NCBI RefSeq assembly: GCF_021325795.1
Contig: NZ_JAHPZX010000003.1
Coordinates: forward strand, 682,001 to 746,000
Direction of reading: 5' to 3'
From: Bordetella sp. LUAb4
GTDB lineage: Bacteria; Pseudomonadota; Gammaproteobacteria; Burkholderiales; Burkholderiaceae_B
DNA: 64,000 nucleotides
The stretch's first letter is position 1, and each line of letters opens with the position of its first letter. The translations under genes and the position numbers were made by a program. The notes under the pieces were generated by a model. The model worked only from the letters and a program-made list of their open reading frames with translations. It ran no database searches and was not told the origin of the DNA. Shown here in pieces: positions 36,649-44,992 of the stretch.

Positions 36649-37677
36649 ATGCCCGCCACTTCCGTACAGGCCCGTCGCATCGTCATGGCCGCCCGCCCGC
36701 AAGGCGAGCCCAAGGAGACGGACTTCCGCGCCGAGAGTTTCACGCCGGGCGAACCCGCGTCCGGCCAGGTATTGTTGGAAAGCCTCTATCTTTCGCTCGA
36801 TCCCTATATGCGTGGTCGCATGAGCGACGCCAAGTCCTATGCGGCGAGCATCGCCGTGGGCCAGACCATCGTCGGTGAAGTGGTGGCGCGTGTCCTGGCC
36901 AGCGCGGCGCCTGGCTATGCCGTGGGTGACCTGGTGCTGGCCCACGCCGGCTGGACGACGCACGCCGTGATGGACGCCAAGGGCCTGGTGAAGATCGATC
37001 CCGCCACGGCGCCTGTCGAGACGCGCCTGGGGGTGTTGGGCATGCCCGGCTTCACGGCGTATTCAGGGCTGCGCGAAATCGGCCGGCCGCGCGCCGGTGA
37101 GACAGTCGTCGTCGCCGCGGCCAGCGGTCCAGTGGGATCCCTGGTGGGGCAGTTGGCCAAGCGGGATGGCGCGCGTGCGGTAGGCATCGCCGGGGGCGCG
37201 GAGAAGTGCGCGTACGTGAAGGACACGCTGGGTTTCGATGCGGTGATCGACCATCGGCGCGACGATATGGCGCAAGCCCTGGCGGCGGCCTGCCCCGACG
37301 GCATCGATGTGTATTTCGAAAACGTCGGCGGCGCGGTGTGGGATGCGGTATTCCCGTTGTTGAATACGTTTGCCCGGATCCCGGTCTGCGGCCTGATCGC
37401 CGACTACAACGGCACGCGCACGGACAGCGGCGATCTGACCGTGCCCGGCCTGATGCGCGGCGTGTTGACCAAGCGGCTGACCTTGCGCGGCTTCATCAAT
37501 TACGACCTGGAGTCCTATCGCGAGGATTTCCTGCGCGACGTGGGGGGCGGGCTGCGTGATGGCAGCATCCAGCATTGCGAGGACATCAGCGAAGGACTGG
37601 ACAGCGCGCCGCAAGCCTTCATCGGGATGCTGAAGGGTCGCAATTTTGGCAAGGTGCTGGTGCGCTTGGCAAAATAG
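36649..37677 (+). CDS. NADP-dependent oxidoreductase, CurA-like MDR family
   Basis: The 342-residue protein starts at the ATG at 36649 with AGGAG 7 nt upstream. It is a zinc-free medium-chain reductase of the leukotriene-B4-dehydrogenase/CurA type, with LYLSLDPYMRGRMSD, VLGMPGFTAYSGLREIG, the dinucleotide-binding AAASGPVGSLVGQLAK, and YFENVGGAVWDAV. Such enzymes reduce activated C=C bonds of enones. Its last 59 bp overlap the 3' end of the efflux outer-membrane factor gene on the other strand. Confidence 0.92.
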   Translation: MPATSVQARRIVMAARPQGEPKETDFRAESFTPGEPASGQVLLESLYLSLDPYMRGRMSDAKSYAASIAVGQTIVGEVVARVLASAAPGYAVGDLVLAHAGWTTHAVMDAKGLVKIDPATAPVETRLGVLGMPGFTAYSGLREIGRPRAGETVVVAAASGPVGSLVGQLAKRDGARAVGIAGGAEKCAYVKDTLGFDAVIDHRRDDMAQALAAACPDGIDVYFENVGGAVWDAVFPLLNTFARIPVCGLIADYNGTRTDSGDLTVPGLMRGVLTKRLTLRGFINYDLESYREDFLRDVGGGLRDGSIQHCEDISEGLDSAPQAFIGMLKGRNFGKVLVRLAK

Positions 37678-39319
37678 GCGCAAGCGCACCGGCGTCCTTG
37701 ACTGGGGAGCTACCCGGCGCCGGGGCGCCTGCCGAATTCGCGGCCTCATCAGCGGTGGGGGTGTCCAGCGCACCGCCGCCTACGGCTTTATAGATTGCCA
37801 CCAGGTCCATGCGCAGGCGGCTGTCGCTGTCGGCCAGATCGCTGCGCGCTTGCAGGTTGCCGCGTTCGGCGTCCAGCTGCGCCAGCAGGTCGGTCATGCC
37901 GCGTGCGTAACGGGCGCGGGCCAGCTCATAGCCAAAGGCGCTGCTGACGGCTTTTTCGCGCAGGCGCGCGTTGCGTTGGCGTTCGGCGCCATAGGCGGTG
38001 AGGGCGTCGTCGATCTCCTGCCAGGCCTTCAATACCGTGCGTTGGTAGTTGACCGCGGCTTCCTGCTGCTGGAGTTCGCGCAACACCACCACGGACCGGC
38101 GTCGGCCCATGTCGAAGATCGGCAGGCTCAGCGTCGGCCCGATCTGCCAGTTGCGGGTGCCCCACTCGCCAAAGCGATGCCCCTGATAGGAGTCGTAGCC
38201 GAAGCTGGCGCCCAGCGTAATGCGTGGATAGAGGTCCGCGGTCGCGACGCCGATGTTCGCGGTGGCCGAATGCAGGCGATATTCGGCCGCGCGGATATCG
38301 GGGCGATTCAGGGCAACTTGCGACGGCAGGCCCAGGCTGAGATCCGGCAATGTCGCGTAGGCGCCTGCATCCCCGGTGAAGGCCGCGTCCGGTCGCCGGC
38401 CCGCGGCCGACTTTAAACCCCAACCCGAACCCGAACCCGAATCGCCCGCCGAGGGCTTGGCCAACAAAGCCGTCAACTCGCCTGGCCGCGCACCGGTCAG
38501 CAGACCGATCTGGTTGATGGCGCTGGCTTCCTGCGCTTGCAGCCCAGGTAAGCGGGATTGCAGATCCGCCAGTTGCGTGCGCTGACGCGTGACGTCGAAA
38601 TCGTCGATCAGGCCGCCACGCGCCCGCGCCTGGATCAGTTCCAGCGTATCGCTGGCCACGCCGATATCGCGCTCGATGATCGCCCGCTGACGCTGCGCCA
38701 GGCGCAGTTCAAAATAAGCGCGCGATACATCGCTCGCCACCGTCAAACGCATGTCCTGCAATAGCGCGGCCGAGGCGCTGGTGTCGGCATCGGCCGCTTC
38801 CACTGAACGGGCCACGTGGCCCCAAAGGTCCACCTCCCACGACGCATCGAAACCGGCTTGGTAGTCCGTGTAGGGTGAACTCAACTCGCGCGCCAGCTCG
38901 TCGCGCTGCTCGGGCGCCACCAGGTCCAGCAGCCGCGTGCCCGCGCTGTATTCGCTGGTACGTTGCCGCTGTATCGCCGCGTTGGCATTGACCGCCGGTC
39001 CCCGTTGTGCCGCCACCGTATCGCGCTGCGCGCGGCTCTGGGCGAAACGCAGGGCCGCGCTGCGCAAGTCCGGGCTGGCCGCCACGGCACGCTGTTGCAG
39101 CTGATCCAGCACGGGATCCTGGAACTGGGTCCACCAGTCCGGCGGCAGCGGCGCGGTGCCCACCGCCAGGCCGGCCGTCAGCGCGGGATCGCCGCTGCGC
39201 CACGCGGTCCAGTCATCCGGCGCGGCGGCTGCGGGCGCCTGGAAGTCCGGGCCGACGGCGCAGCCGGACGATAGGCAGAAAGCCAGGCAGAAAACGGGGG
39301 TCAGGTGTCGTAGTTTCAT
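37619..39319 (-). CDS. NodT/OprM-type efflux outer-membrane lipoprotein
   Basis: The 566-residue TolC-like channel has a lipoprotein signal (LSSGC, Cys20) and the two OEP repeats with coiled-coil segments. Typical pieces are WEVDLWGHVARSVEAADAD, RARGGLIDDFDVTRQRTQL and LNRPDIRAAEYRLHSATANIG. GGGAG precedes the start. After the normal family end (AIYKAVGGG) there is a Pro/Ala-rich tail of about 50 residues, whose last 20 codons lie antisense to the CurA-like gene. It is the last gene of the ABC exporter operon. Confidence 0.92.
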   Translation of the reverse strand: MKLRHLTPVFCLAFCLSSGCAVGPDFQAPAAAAPDDWTAWRSGDPALTAGLAVGTAPLPPDWWTQFQDPVLDQLQQRAVAASPDLRSAALRFAQSRAQRDTVAAQRGPAVNANAAIQRQRTSEYSAGTRLLDLVAPEQRDELARELSSPYTDYQAGFDASWEVDLWGHVARSVEAADADTSASAALLQDMRLTVASDVSRAYFELRLAQRQRAIIERDIGVASDTLELIQARARGGLIDDFDVTRQRTQLADLQSRLPGLQAQEASAINQIGLLTGARPGELTALLAKPSAGDSGSGSGWGLKSAAGRRPDAAFTGDAGAYATLPDLSLGLPSQVALNRPDIRAAEYRLHSATANIGVATADLYPRITLGASFGYDSYQGHRFGEWGTRNWQIGPTLSLPIFDMGRRRSVVVLRELQQQEAAVNYQRTVLKAWQEIDDALTAYGAERQRNARLREKAVSSAFGYELARARYARGMTDLLAQLDAERGNLQARSDLADSDSRLRMDLVAIYKAVGGGALDTPTADEAANSAGAPAPGSSPVKDAGALAPILPSAPAPCQNCDPSASR

Positions 39320-39351
39320 GGGGTCTCCCTCAGGGCCGATGTTGACAGGCC

Positions 39352-40470
39352 CTAGGCCAGCCGGTGGCGGAACAGCCAGGCGGCCAGCGGCAGCGTCAGC
39401 GCGGCAATGCAGGCGAAGGGGATGAAATCAGTCCACACGGCGTGCAGGCCGGCGCCTTCCAGGTACACACGCCGCACCAGGTCGATGGCGAAGCGCAGCG
39501 GGTTGGCATAAGTGGCGATCTGCATGGCCTGCGGCATGTTCTTGACCGGCGTGGCCAGGCCCGACAGCAGCACCAGCGGCATCAGCAGGACGAAGGTGTA
39601 CAGCATGGCCTGCTGCATATTGGCGGAAACGGCCGACACCGACAGGCCGATGCCGACCACGGCGATGGTGAAGCCGAGCAGCCCCACGGCCAGCGTCAGC
39701 ACATGTCCGGCCATGGGAATCTGGAACCAGAACAGCGAGACCAGCAGGATCAAGGCCGATTGCAGCAAGCCGATGGCGATCGATGGCAAGGCCTTGCCGA
39801 TCATGATTTCCAACGGCGTGTACGGCGTGACCAACAACTGGTCGAAGGTGCCCTGTTCGCGCTCACGTGCCACCGACAGTGCGGCCAGCATCATGGTCTG
39901 CATCATGCTGAGGCCCGCGATCAGGCCCGGCAGGATGCTCCAGCGCGTTTCCTGATTGGGGTTGAACCAGGTGCGCGGGATGACCTTCACGGGCGGTGCC
40001 GCCAAGCCGGTTTGGCTGGCATTGAACGCGGCCACTACCGCGCGGATCTGTCCGGCGGCGGTGCCCGCGGTGGTGGAGTTGCGGCCGTCCAGGATGACTT
40101 GCAAAGGCGCGGGCGTGCCCGCCGCCAGTTGGTTGGCGAAATCGGACGCGAAGTGCACCACCAGCAGGGCGTTGCCTGAATCGATCACCGACGCGATCTG
40201 CGACGACGATTGCAAGGTGGCGACGCGATGGAAAACGCCCGTGCCGTCCAGGCGTGCCAGCAGCTCGGTCGATTCCTGGCTGCGGCTCTGGTCGACCACC
40301 GCATAGGGAACATTGGTCAGGTCGAAGGTCGCGCCATAGCCGAACAGCAGGCTTTGCAGCAGGGGCGGCACCACCAGGATCACCCGGCTGGCGGGATCCT
40401 TCAGGATGGCGAGGAATTCCTTCTGGCACAGATTGCCCAGGTGGCGCAGGAAGGCGAGCAGGGAAGCCAT
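39352..40470 (-). CDS. ABC-2 type exporter permease (YbhR-like)
   Basis: The protein has 372 residues from the ATG at 40470; the frame upstream is not family-like. It has one N-terminal membrane helix, a large periplasmic domain, and five C-terminal helices with the ABC-2 pattern AREREQGTFDQLLVTPYTPLEIMIGK. It pairs with the similar permease starting at 41621, ending 5 bp apart. Together with the double ATPase they form a YbhFSR-type drug/cation exporter. Confidence 0.9.
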   Translation of the reverse strand: MASLLAFLRHLGNLCQKEFLAILKDPASRVILVVPPLLQSLLFGYGATFDLTNVPYAVVDQSRSQESTELLARLDGTGVFHRVATLQSSSQIASVIDSGNALLVVHFASDFANQLAAGTPAPLQVILDGRNSTTAGTAAGQIRAVVAAFNASQTGLAAPPVKVIPRTWFNPNQETRWSILPGLIAGLSMMQTMMLAALSVAREREQGTFDQLLVTPYTPLEIMIGKALPSIAIGLLQSALILLVSLFWFQIPMAGHVLTLAVGLLGFTIAVVGIGLSVSAVSANMQQAMLYTFVLLMPLVLLSGLATPVKNMPQAMQIATYANPLRFAIDLVRRVYLEGAGLHAVWTDFIPFACIAALTLPLAAWLFRHRLA

Positions 40471-40475
40471 GGCCG

Positions 40476-41621
40476 TCAGTCCAGTTTTTTGCGTGTCAAG
40501 ATGCGGGCGAGTCCCAGCAGCACCACGGCGTAGCCGGCCAGGATGGCACAATCCTTGATGATCAGGGGCCAGTAATTGCCGGCCAGGAACAGGGACTTCA
40601 CCAGCTCCATGAAATACGTGGCCGGCAACAGGTGTCCGATGATGTTGACCGCGGCCGGCACGTTGCGCAGGTCGAAGACGAAGCCGGACAGCATCATGGC
40701 CGGCAGGAAACTGGCCAGGATGGCGATCTGGCTGGCGAGAAACTGGTTCTTGGTGAAGGCCGAAATCAGCAGGCCGATGCCCAGGGCCACGAACATATAC
40801 AGCATGGAGCCCACCAACAGCGCGAACATGGAGCCGTGGATGGGCACGTCGAACAGCAGGCGCGCCGCCAGCAGGCACAGGGCCAGGCCCAGCAGGCCGA
40901 CGCCGAAGTAGGGGATGATCTTGGCGATCAGGATCTCCACGGGGCGCACGGGTGTGACGAACAGCGCCTCCAGTGTGCCGCGTTCCCATTCGCGCGCCAT
41001 CACCAGCGCCGTGAGAAAGGTGCCGATCAGCGTCATGATCAACACGATGAGACCAGGCACCAGATACCAGGTGCTGTCGTTGGCGGCGTTGAACCAGAGG
41101 CGATCGACCACGACCACGCTGCCGGCCTGCGCCCCGGGCGCCGCGCCGCGCGCCTGGCGCTTCTGCAGCCATGTCGCCACGGCGCCCTCTATATAAGCCT
41201 GCACCGCCAGCGCGCGGCTGGGATCGCCGCCCTGCAGCAGGGCTTGTAGTTGCGCGTCGCCGGCGGCCAGGCGACGGGCGAAGTCGCTGGGGATATGCAG
41301 CAGGGCGTCGGCCTGCTGCGCATTCATGATGCGGCGGCCTTCCTGCAGGCTGCGCACCGTGCGCGTGGTGATGAAAGGCGAATGCTCCAGCGCGGACTGG
41401 ATTTCATAGGCGGGCGGTGAACTGTCTTCCATCACCACCACGACGTCGGCGTCATTGACGTCCAGCGACAGCCCGTAGCCGAAGATGAGGATCAAGACGA
41501 TGGGCAGGCCGATGCCTATCAACAGGTTGCTGCGGTCACGCAGCAACTGGCGGAACTCCTTGCGGGTGAGGGACCAGAGGCGGCGCCAGAAGCCGCCATG
41601 CGCTTGCGACGGCGTGGTCAT
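40476..41621 (-). CDS. ABC-2 type exporter permease (YbhS-like)
   Basis: The 381-residue permease has the same fold as its neighbour: a first helix after LTRKEFRQLLRDRSNLLIGI, a periplasmic domain, and C-terminal helices with MAREWERGTLEALFVTPVRPVEILIAK. Its ATG overlaps the ATPase stop by 4 bp (ATGA), so translation is coupled. The substrate is unknown; the related E. coli YbhFSR system affects cefoperazone, chloramphenicol and cation sensitivity. Confidence 0.91.
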   Translation of the reverse strand: MTTPSQAHGGFWRRLWSLTRKEFRQLLRDRSNLLIGIGLPIVLILIFGYGLSLDVNDADVVVVMEDSSPPAYEIQSALEHSPFITTRTVRSLQEGRRIMNAQQADALLHIPSDFARRLAAGDAQLQALLQGGDPSRALAVQAYIEGAVATWLQKRQARGAAPGAQAGSVVVVDRLWFNAANDSTWYLVPGLIVLIMTLIGTFLTALVMAREWERGTLEALFVTPVRPVEILIAKIIPYFGVGLLGLALCLLAARLLFDVPIHGSMFALLVGSMLYMFVALGIGLLISAFTKNQFLASQIAILASFLPAMMLSGFVFDLRNVPAAVNIIGHLLPATYFMELVKSLFLAGNYWPLIIKDCAILAGYAVVLLGLARILTRKKLD

Positions 41622-43666
41622 GATGGGGCTCCGGGGACGGGCGGACCGGGGGGCGGCGGCTCGGCCTTAGTCTGGTCCTTGTCAGAGGGCGGTGTTGCCG
41701 CTGCCGTGGCGCTTGCTTCGGCGCCTTGCCGCTGTGCCCGCCCTTGTTCGACGATGCCGATGAAGGCCTGCTCCATGTCCAGCTTGTGGTCGGCGGTTTC
41801 GCCGGCCTGTGCGCGGACTTCGGCCGGCGTGCCCAGGGCCAGCAGCTTGCCGGCATCCTGGATGACGATGCGGTCGCAGTACTCCGCTTCTTCCATGAAG
41901 TGGGTGGTGATGACGATGGTGGTGCCGGTCTCGGCCAAGGCCGTGATACGGCGCCAGAAGGCGCGCCGCGCCAGGGGGTCGGCGCCGCTGGTGGGTTCGT
42001 CGAGAAACAGGATCTCCGGTTCGTGCAGCAAACCGACCGCCATCGCCAGGCGCTGCTTGACGCCGCCGGGGAGATGGCCCGCCGGCATCCGCAGCAGGTT
42101 GGCGAGTTCGAACTGTTCGGCGACTTCGTCCATGCGCGCTTGCAGGCGGCGGCCATGCAGACCGTAGGCGCCGCCGAAGAAGCGCAGGTTTTCATAGGCG
42201 GACAGGTTGCCGTACAGGGCGAATTTCTGCGAGACGTAGCCGATGCGGCGGCGGGCCTGCGCGCGCGCCTTGCGCATGTCCAGGCCGGCGACCTGGGCGT
42301 GGCCGCTGCTGGCGGGCAGCAGGCCGCACAACATGCGGAAGGTGGTGGTCTTGCCGGCGCCGTTGGGACCCAACAGGCCGAAGATCTCGCCGCGGGCGAC
42401 ACTGAACGTAGTACGGTCCACGGCGGTGAAGTCGCCGAACTTGCGCACGAGGTCACGTACTTCGATGGCGGGGCCATTGGCATTGTCGTTGCCGGTGGCA
42501 CTGCCGTTCCCATTGCCATTGATCTTGCCGCTGCCGTTGCCGCTACCACTACCGTTGCTGGCTGCAATGTCGCGTGACGGCGCCACGCCGGTGGCGTTGC
42601 CTTTGCTGATGCCGGCAGGGCTGTTTAGCGCCGCTTCCGCGCTGTCTTGCCTCACGTCCGCGCCGTCATCGCCCGCGCGTTTCTCCGCGCCGCCGACACG
42701 CGTGCGCAGCAGCACCATGAAGCCGTCTTCCAACCTGGCCTCTACCGGCCGCAGGCGATTGGCGGGCAGGCCGAGACGGTCGGCGTCCGCCTGCTCGCGC
42801 AGGATCAAGCGCACCTCGCCCCCGTGGGGCACCGCATCGATGACGGCATCCGAGCGGTCCAGCAGATCGGCCTGCAATTCGCGCGCGGGCCGTCCATCTT
42901 CGGGCGCCACGACGAAGCAGCGGTCGCGTGCCTGGCGGCTGATCTCTTGCGGCTGTCCGGACGCCAGCACCTGGCCTTCATGCAGCACATAGACTTCACC
43001 GCAGCGTTCGGCTTCGTCCAGATACGCGGTGGTCATCAGCACCGACAGACCTTCGGCCTCGACCAGTTGCTGCACGATCTCCCACAGCTCCCGCCGCGAC
43101 AAGGGATCGACGCCCACCGTGGGTTCGTCCAGCAGCAGCAGATCGGGTGAGCGCACCAGCGTGCAGGCCAGGCCCAGCTTCTGCTTCATGCCGCCGGACA
43201 GCTTGCCGGCCGGCCGCGTGGTGAAGCGCGCGAGGTCGGTCATGTCCAGCAGCCGGTCATAGCGCTGGCGCCGTTGCGCCTGTGGCACGCCGTGCAGATC
43301 GGCGTACAGGTCCAGGTTCTCCTGCACGCTCAAATCCTCGTACAGGCCGAAGCGCTGCGGCATGTAGCTGATGCGGTTCTGGATGGCTTGCGGTTGCGTG
43401 GCGGCGTCCAGGCCCAGGACGCGCAAGGTGCCGCTGTCCGGATGCATGAGCCCCGCTGTCAGGCGCAGGAAGGTGGTCTTACCGGCGCCATCCGGCCCGA
43501 CCAACGCTGTGAGAGCGCCGGCCCGCACGCGCAGCGAAACATCGTCCAGGGCCTGCACGTGGCGGCGCGCCTCCTTCTCGTAGAAGCGTTTGTGCACGCC
43601 GCTCGCGTCGACCGCATACGCGGTTGAGTCGGCCGCCGTGTCCGGAGCCTGGGCTGCGGTCGCCAT
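41618..43666 (-). CDS. Double ABC ATPase (YbhF-like)
   Basis: The 682-residue protein carries two nucleotide-binding domains. Domain 1 has Walker A GPDGAGKTT, signature KLSGGMKQKL and Walker B LLLLDEPTVGVDP. Domain 2 has GPNGAGKTT, LPGGVKQRL in place of LSGGQ, and ILFLDEPTSGADP. A Ser/Gly/Asn-rich low-complexity linker of about 35 residues joins them. Its start overlaps the membrane-fusion gene stop by one base. It powers the two permeases encoded downstream. Confidence 0.93.
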   Translation of the reverse strand: MATAAQAPDTAADSTAYAVDASGVHKRFYEKEARRHVQALDDVSLRVRAGALTALVGPDGAGKTTFLRLTAGLMHPDSGTLRVLGLDAATQPQAIQNRISYMPQRFGLYEDLSVQENLDLYADLHGVPQAQRRQRYDRLLDMTDLARFTTRPAGKLSGGMKQKLGLACTLVRSPDLLLLDEPTVGVDPLSRRELWEIVQQLVEAEGLSVLMTTAYLDEAERCGEVYVLHEGQVLASGQPQEISRQARDRCFVVAPEDGRPARELQADLLDRSDAVIDAVPHGGEVRLILREQADADRLGLPANRLRPVEARLEDGFMVLLRTRVGGAEKRAGDDGADVRQDSAEAALNSPAGISKGNATGVAPSRDIAASNGSGSGNGSGKINGNGNGSATGNDNANGPAIEVRDLVRKFGDFTAVDRTTFSVARGEIFGLLGPNGAGKTTTFRMLCGLLPASSGHAQVAGLDMRKARAQARRRIGYVSQKFALYGNLSAYENLRFFGGAYGLHGRRLQARMDEVAEQFELANLLRMPAGHLPGGVKQRLAMAVGLLHEPEILFLDEPTSGADPLARRAFWRRITALAETGTTIVITTHFMEEAEYCDRIVIQDAGKLLALGTPAEVRAQAGETADHKLDMEQAFIGIVEQGRAQRQGAEASATAAATPPSDKDQTKAEPPPPGPPVPGAPS

Positions 43667-44814
43667 CAGCGCTGGGCGGGTTGTGCCGCGCCGGGCGTGG
43701 CCGCCGCGGCAGCCACGTTGGCAGGCAAGGCCGACGCGGCGGCCATGGATTGCGTCGACACCGCGCCGGATGCTGCGGGCGCGCCGGCAGTTCCAGGCGT
43801 TCCAGTAGTCCCGGGCGCCCCATCGGCCTGCCGTTGCAGTACAACCGTGGCCGGCATGCCCAGGCGCAATTCATCCCGTGGGTCATCCACCAGCACGCGC
43901 ACTTCGTAGACGAGGTCCGTGCGCAGTTCCTCGGTCTGCACGCTCTTGGGCGTGAACTCCGCGACCGACGAGATATAGCCGACGCGGCCCGGCAAGGCGC
44001 GCGTGCCCCCGCTGTCGGTGAACACGTCGGCATGCATGCCGCCGCGCACGAAGCCCAGCTGCGCCCCATTCACATAGGCACGTACCCACTTCGGGTCGGT
44101 CAGCGCCAGCGTGTAGACCGGCCGTTGCGGCGATGCCATGTCGCCCGGTTCCAGCAGGCGCGCGCGCACCACGCCGTCGCGCGGTGCTTTCAACTGCCCC
44201 AGATCGATCTGGTGTTGCAGCAGGGCGGCCTGGGCATCGGCGGCGCGCAGATTGGCCTGCGCCTGGGCGATGTCTTCCTGGCGTGGTCCGATCTGGGCCA
44301 GTTTCAGCGATTTGCGCCGGTCTTCAAGATTCGCCTGGGCGACGCGCAATTGCGCCACCGCATTGTCGATGTCCTGTTTGCTGACCCCGCGCCCGTTGGT
44401 GTCAGCGGCGACGCCACGCAAGCGGCGCAACTGCTGCGCAGCCAGCTCGGCCTGGGCTTCGGCGGCGCCGGCCTGGGCCTTGGACTGTTCCACTTCCTCC
44501 GGCCGGGTGCCGTTGCGCAGGCGTGCCAGGGCTTCCTGTTGCGCTTCCGTCTGGGCGCGGACCTGCGCCAGCTGCAGCGTCAGCGTGCGTGTGTCGAGGA
44601 CTGCCAGCACCTGGCCGGCCTTGACCTTGTCACCTTCTTCCACACGGACTTCGCGGACTCGTTCACTCCCTTCGAAAGCCAGGGCGACCTGGCGGATGTC
44701 GACGTTGCCGTAGAGAGTGATCCGGCTATCGTCCGGCGTGGGACGCAGCCACATCCAAAGACCGGCGACGATGGCCGCCACGAGAATCACGCCGACAACG
44801 ATGGTTTTTTTCAT
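43666..44814 (-). CDS. HlyD-type membrane-fusion protein (YbhG-like)
   Basis: The 382-residue periplasmic adaptor has an N-terminal membrane anchor (TIVVGVILVAAIVAGLWMW), the lipoyl half-motif GNVDIRQVALAFEG, a long alpha-hairpin rich in Ala/Gln/Glu, the second lipoyl part LKAPRDGVVRARLLEPGD, and a beta-barrel. A low-complexity Ala/Pro/Thr tail of about 50 residues ends the protein. It is the first gene of the exporter operon and is divergent from the AsmA gene. Confidence 0.93.
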   Translation of the reverse strand: MKKTIVVGVILVAAIVAGLWMWLRPTPDDSRITLYGNVDIRQVALAFEGSERVREVRVEEGDKVKAGQVLAVLDTRTLTLQLAQVRAQTEAQQEALARLRNGTRPEEVEQSKAQAGAAEAQAELAAQQLRRLRGVAADTNGRGVSKQDIDNAVAQLRVAQANLEDRRKSLKLAQIGPRQEDIAQAQANLRAADAQAALLQHQIDLGQLKAPRDGVVRARLLEPGDMASPQRPVYTLALTDPKWVRAYVNGAQLGFVRGGMHADVFTDSGGTRALPGRVGYISSVAEFTPKSVQTEELRTDLVYEVRVLVDDPRDELRLGMPATVVLQRQADGAPGTTGTPGTAGAPAASGAVSTQSMAAASALPANVAAAAATPGAAQPAQR

Positions 44815-44992
44815 CCAGCCAATCCGCTTTTAGACCTTGAGCCATTTCCAGTGATGTCAGGCTCTGAAAACAGATCCACTGTGAGGGAATCACGTGGGCC
44901 GATTTGTTACGATACCCTTTTTCCGCGGCCGGTATGGCCGCGTGTCATTTGGGCAATGAGCACGACTCATTGTCCGCGTTCTGGCAGAGCCG

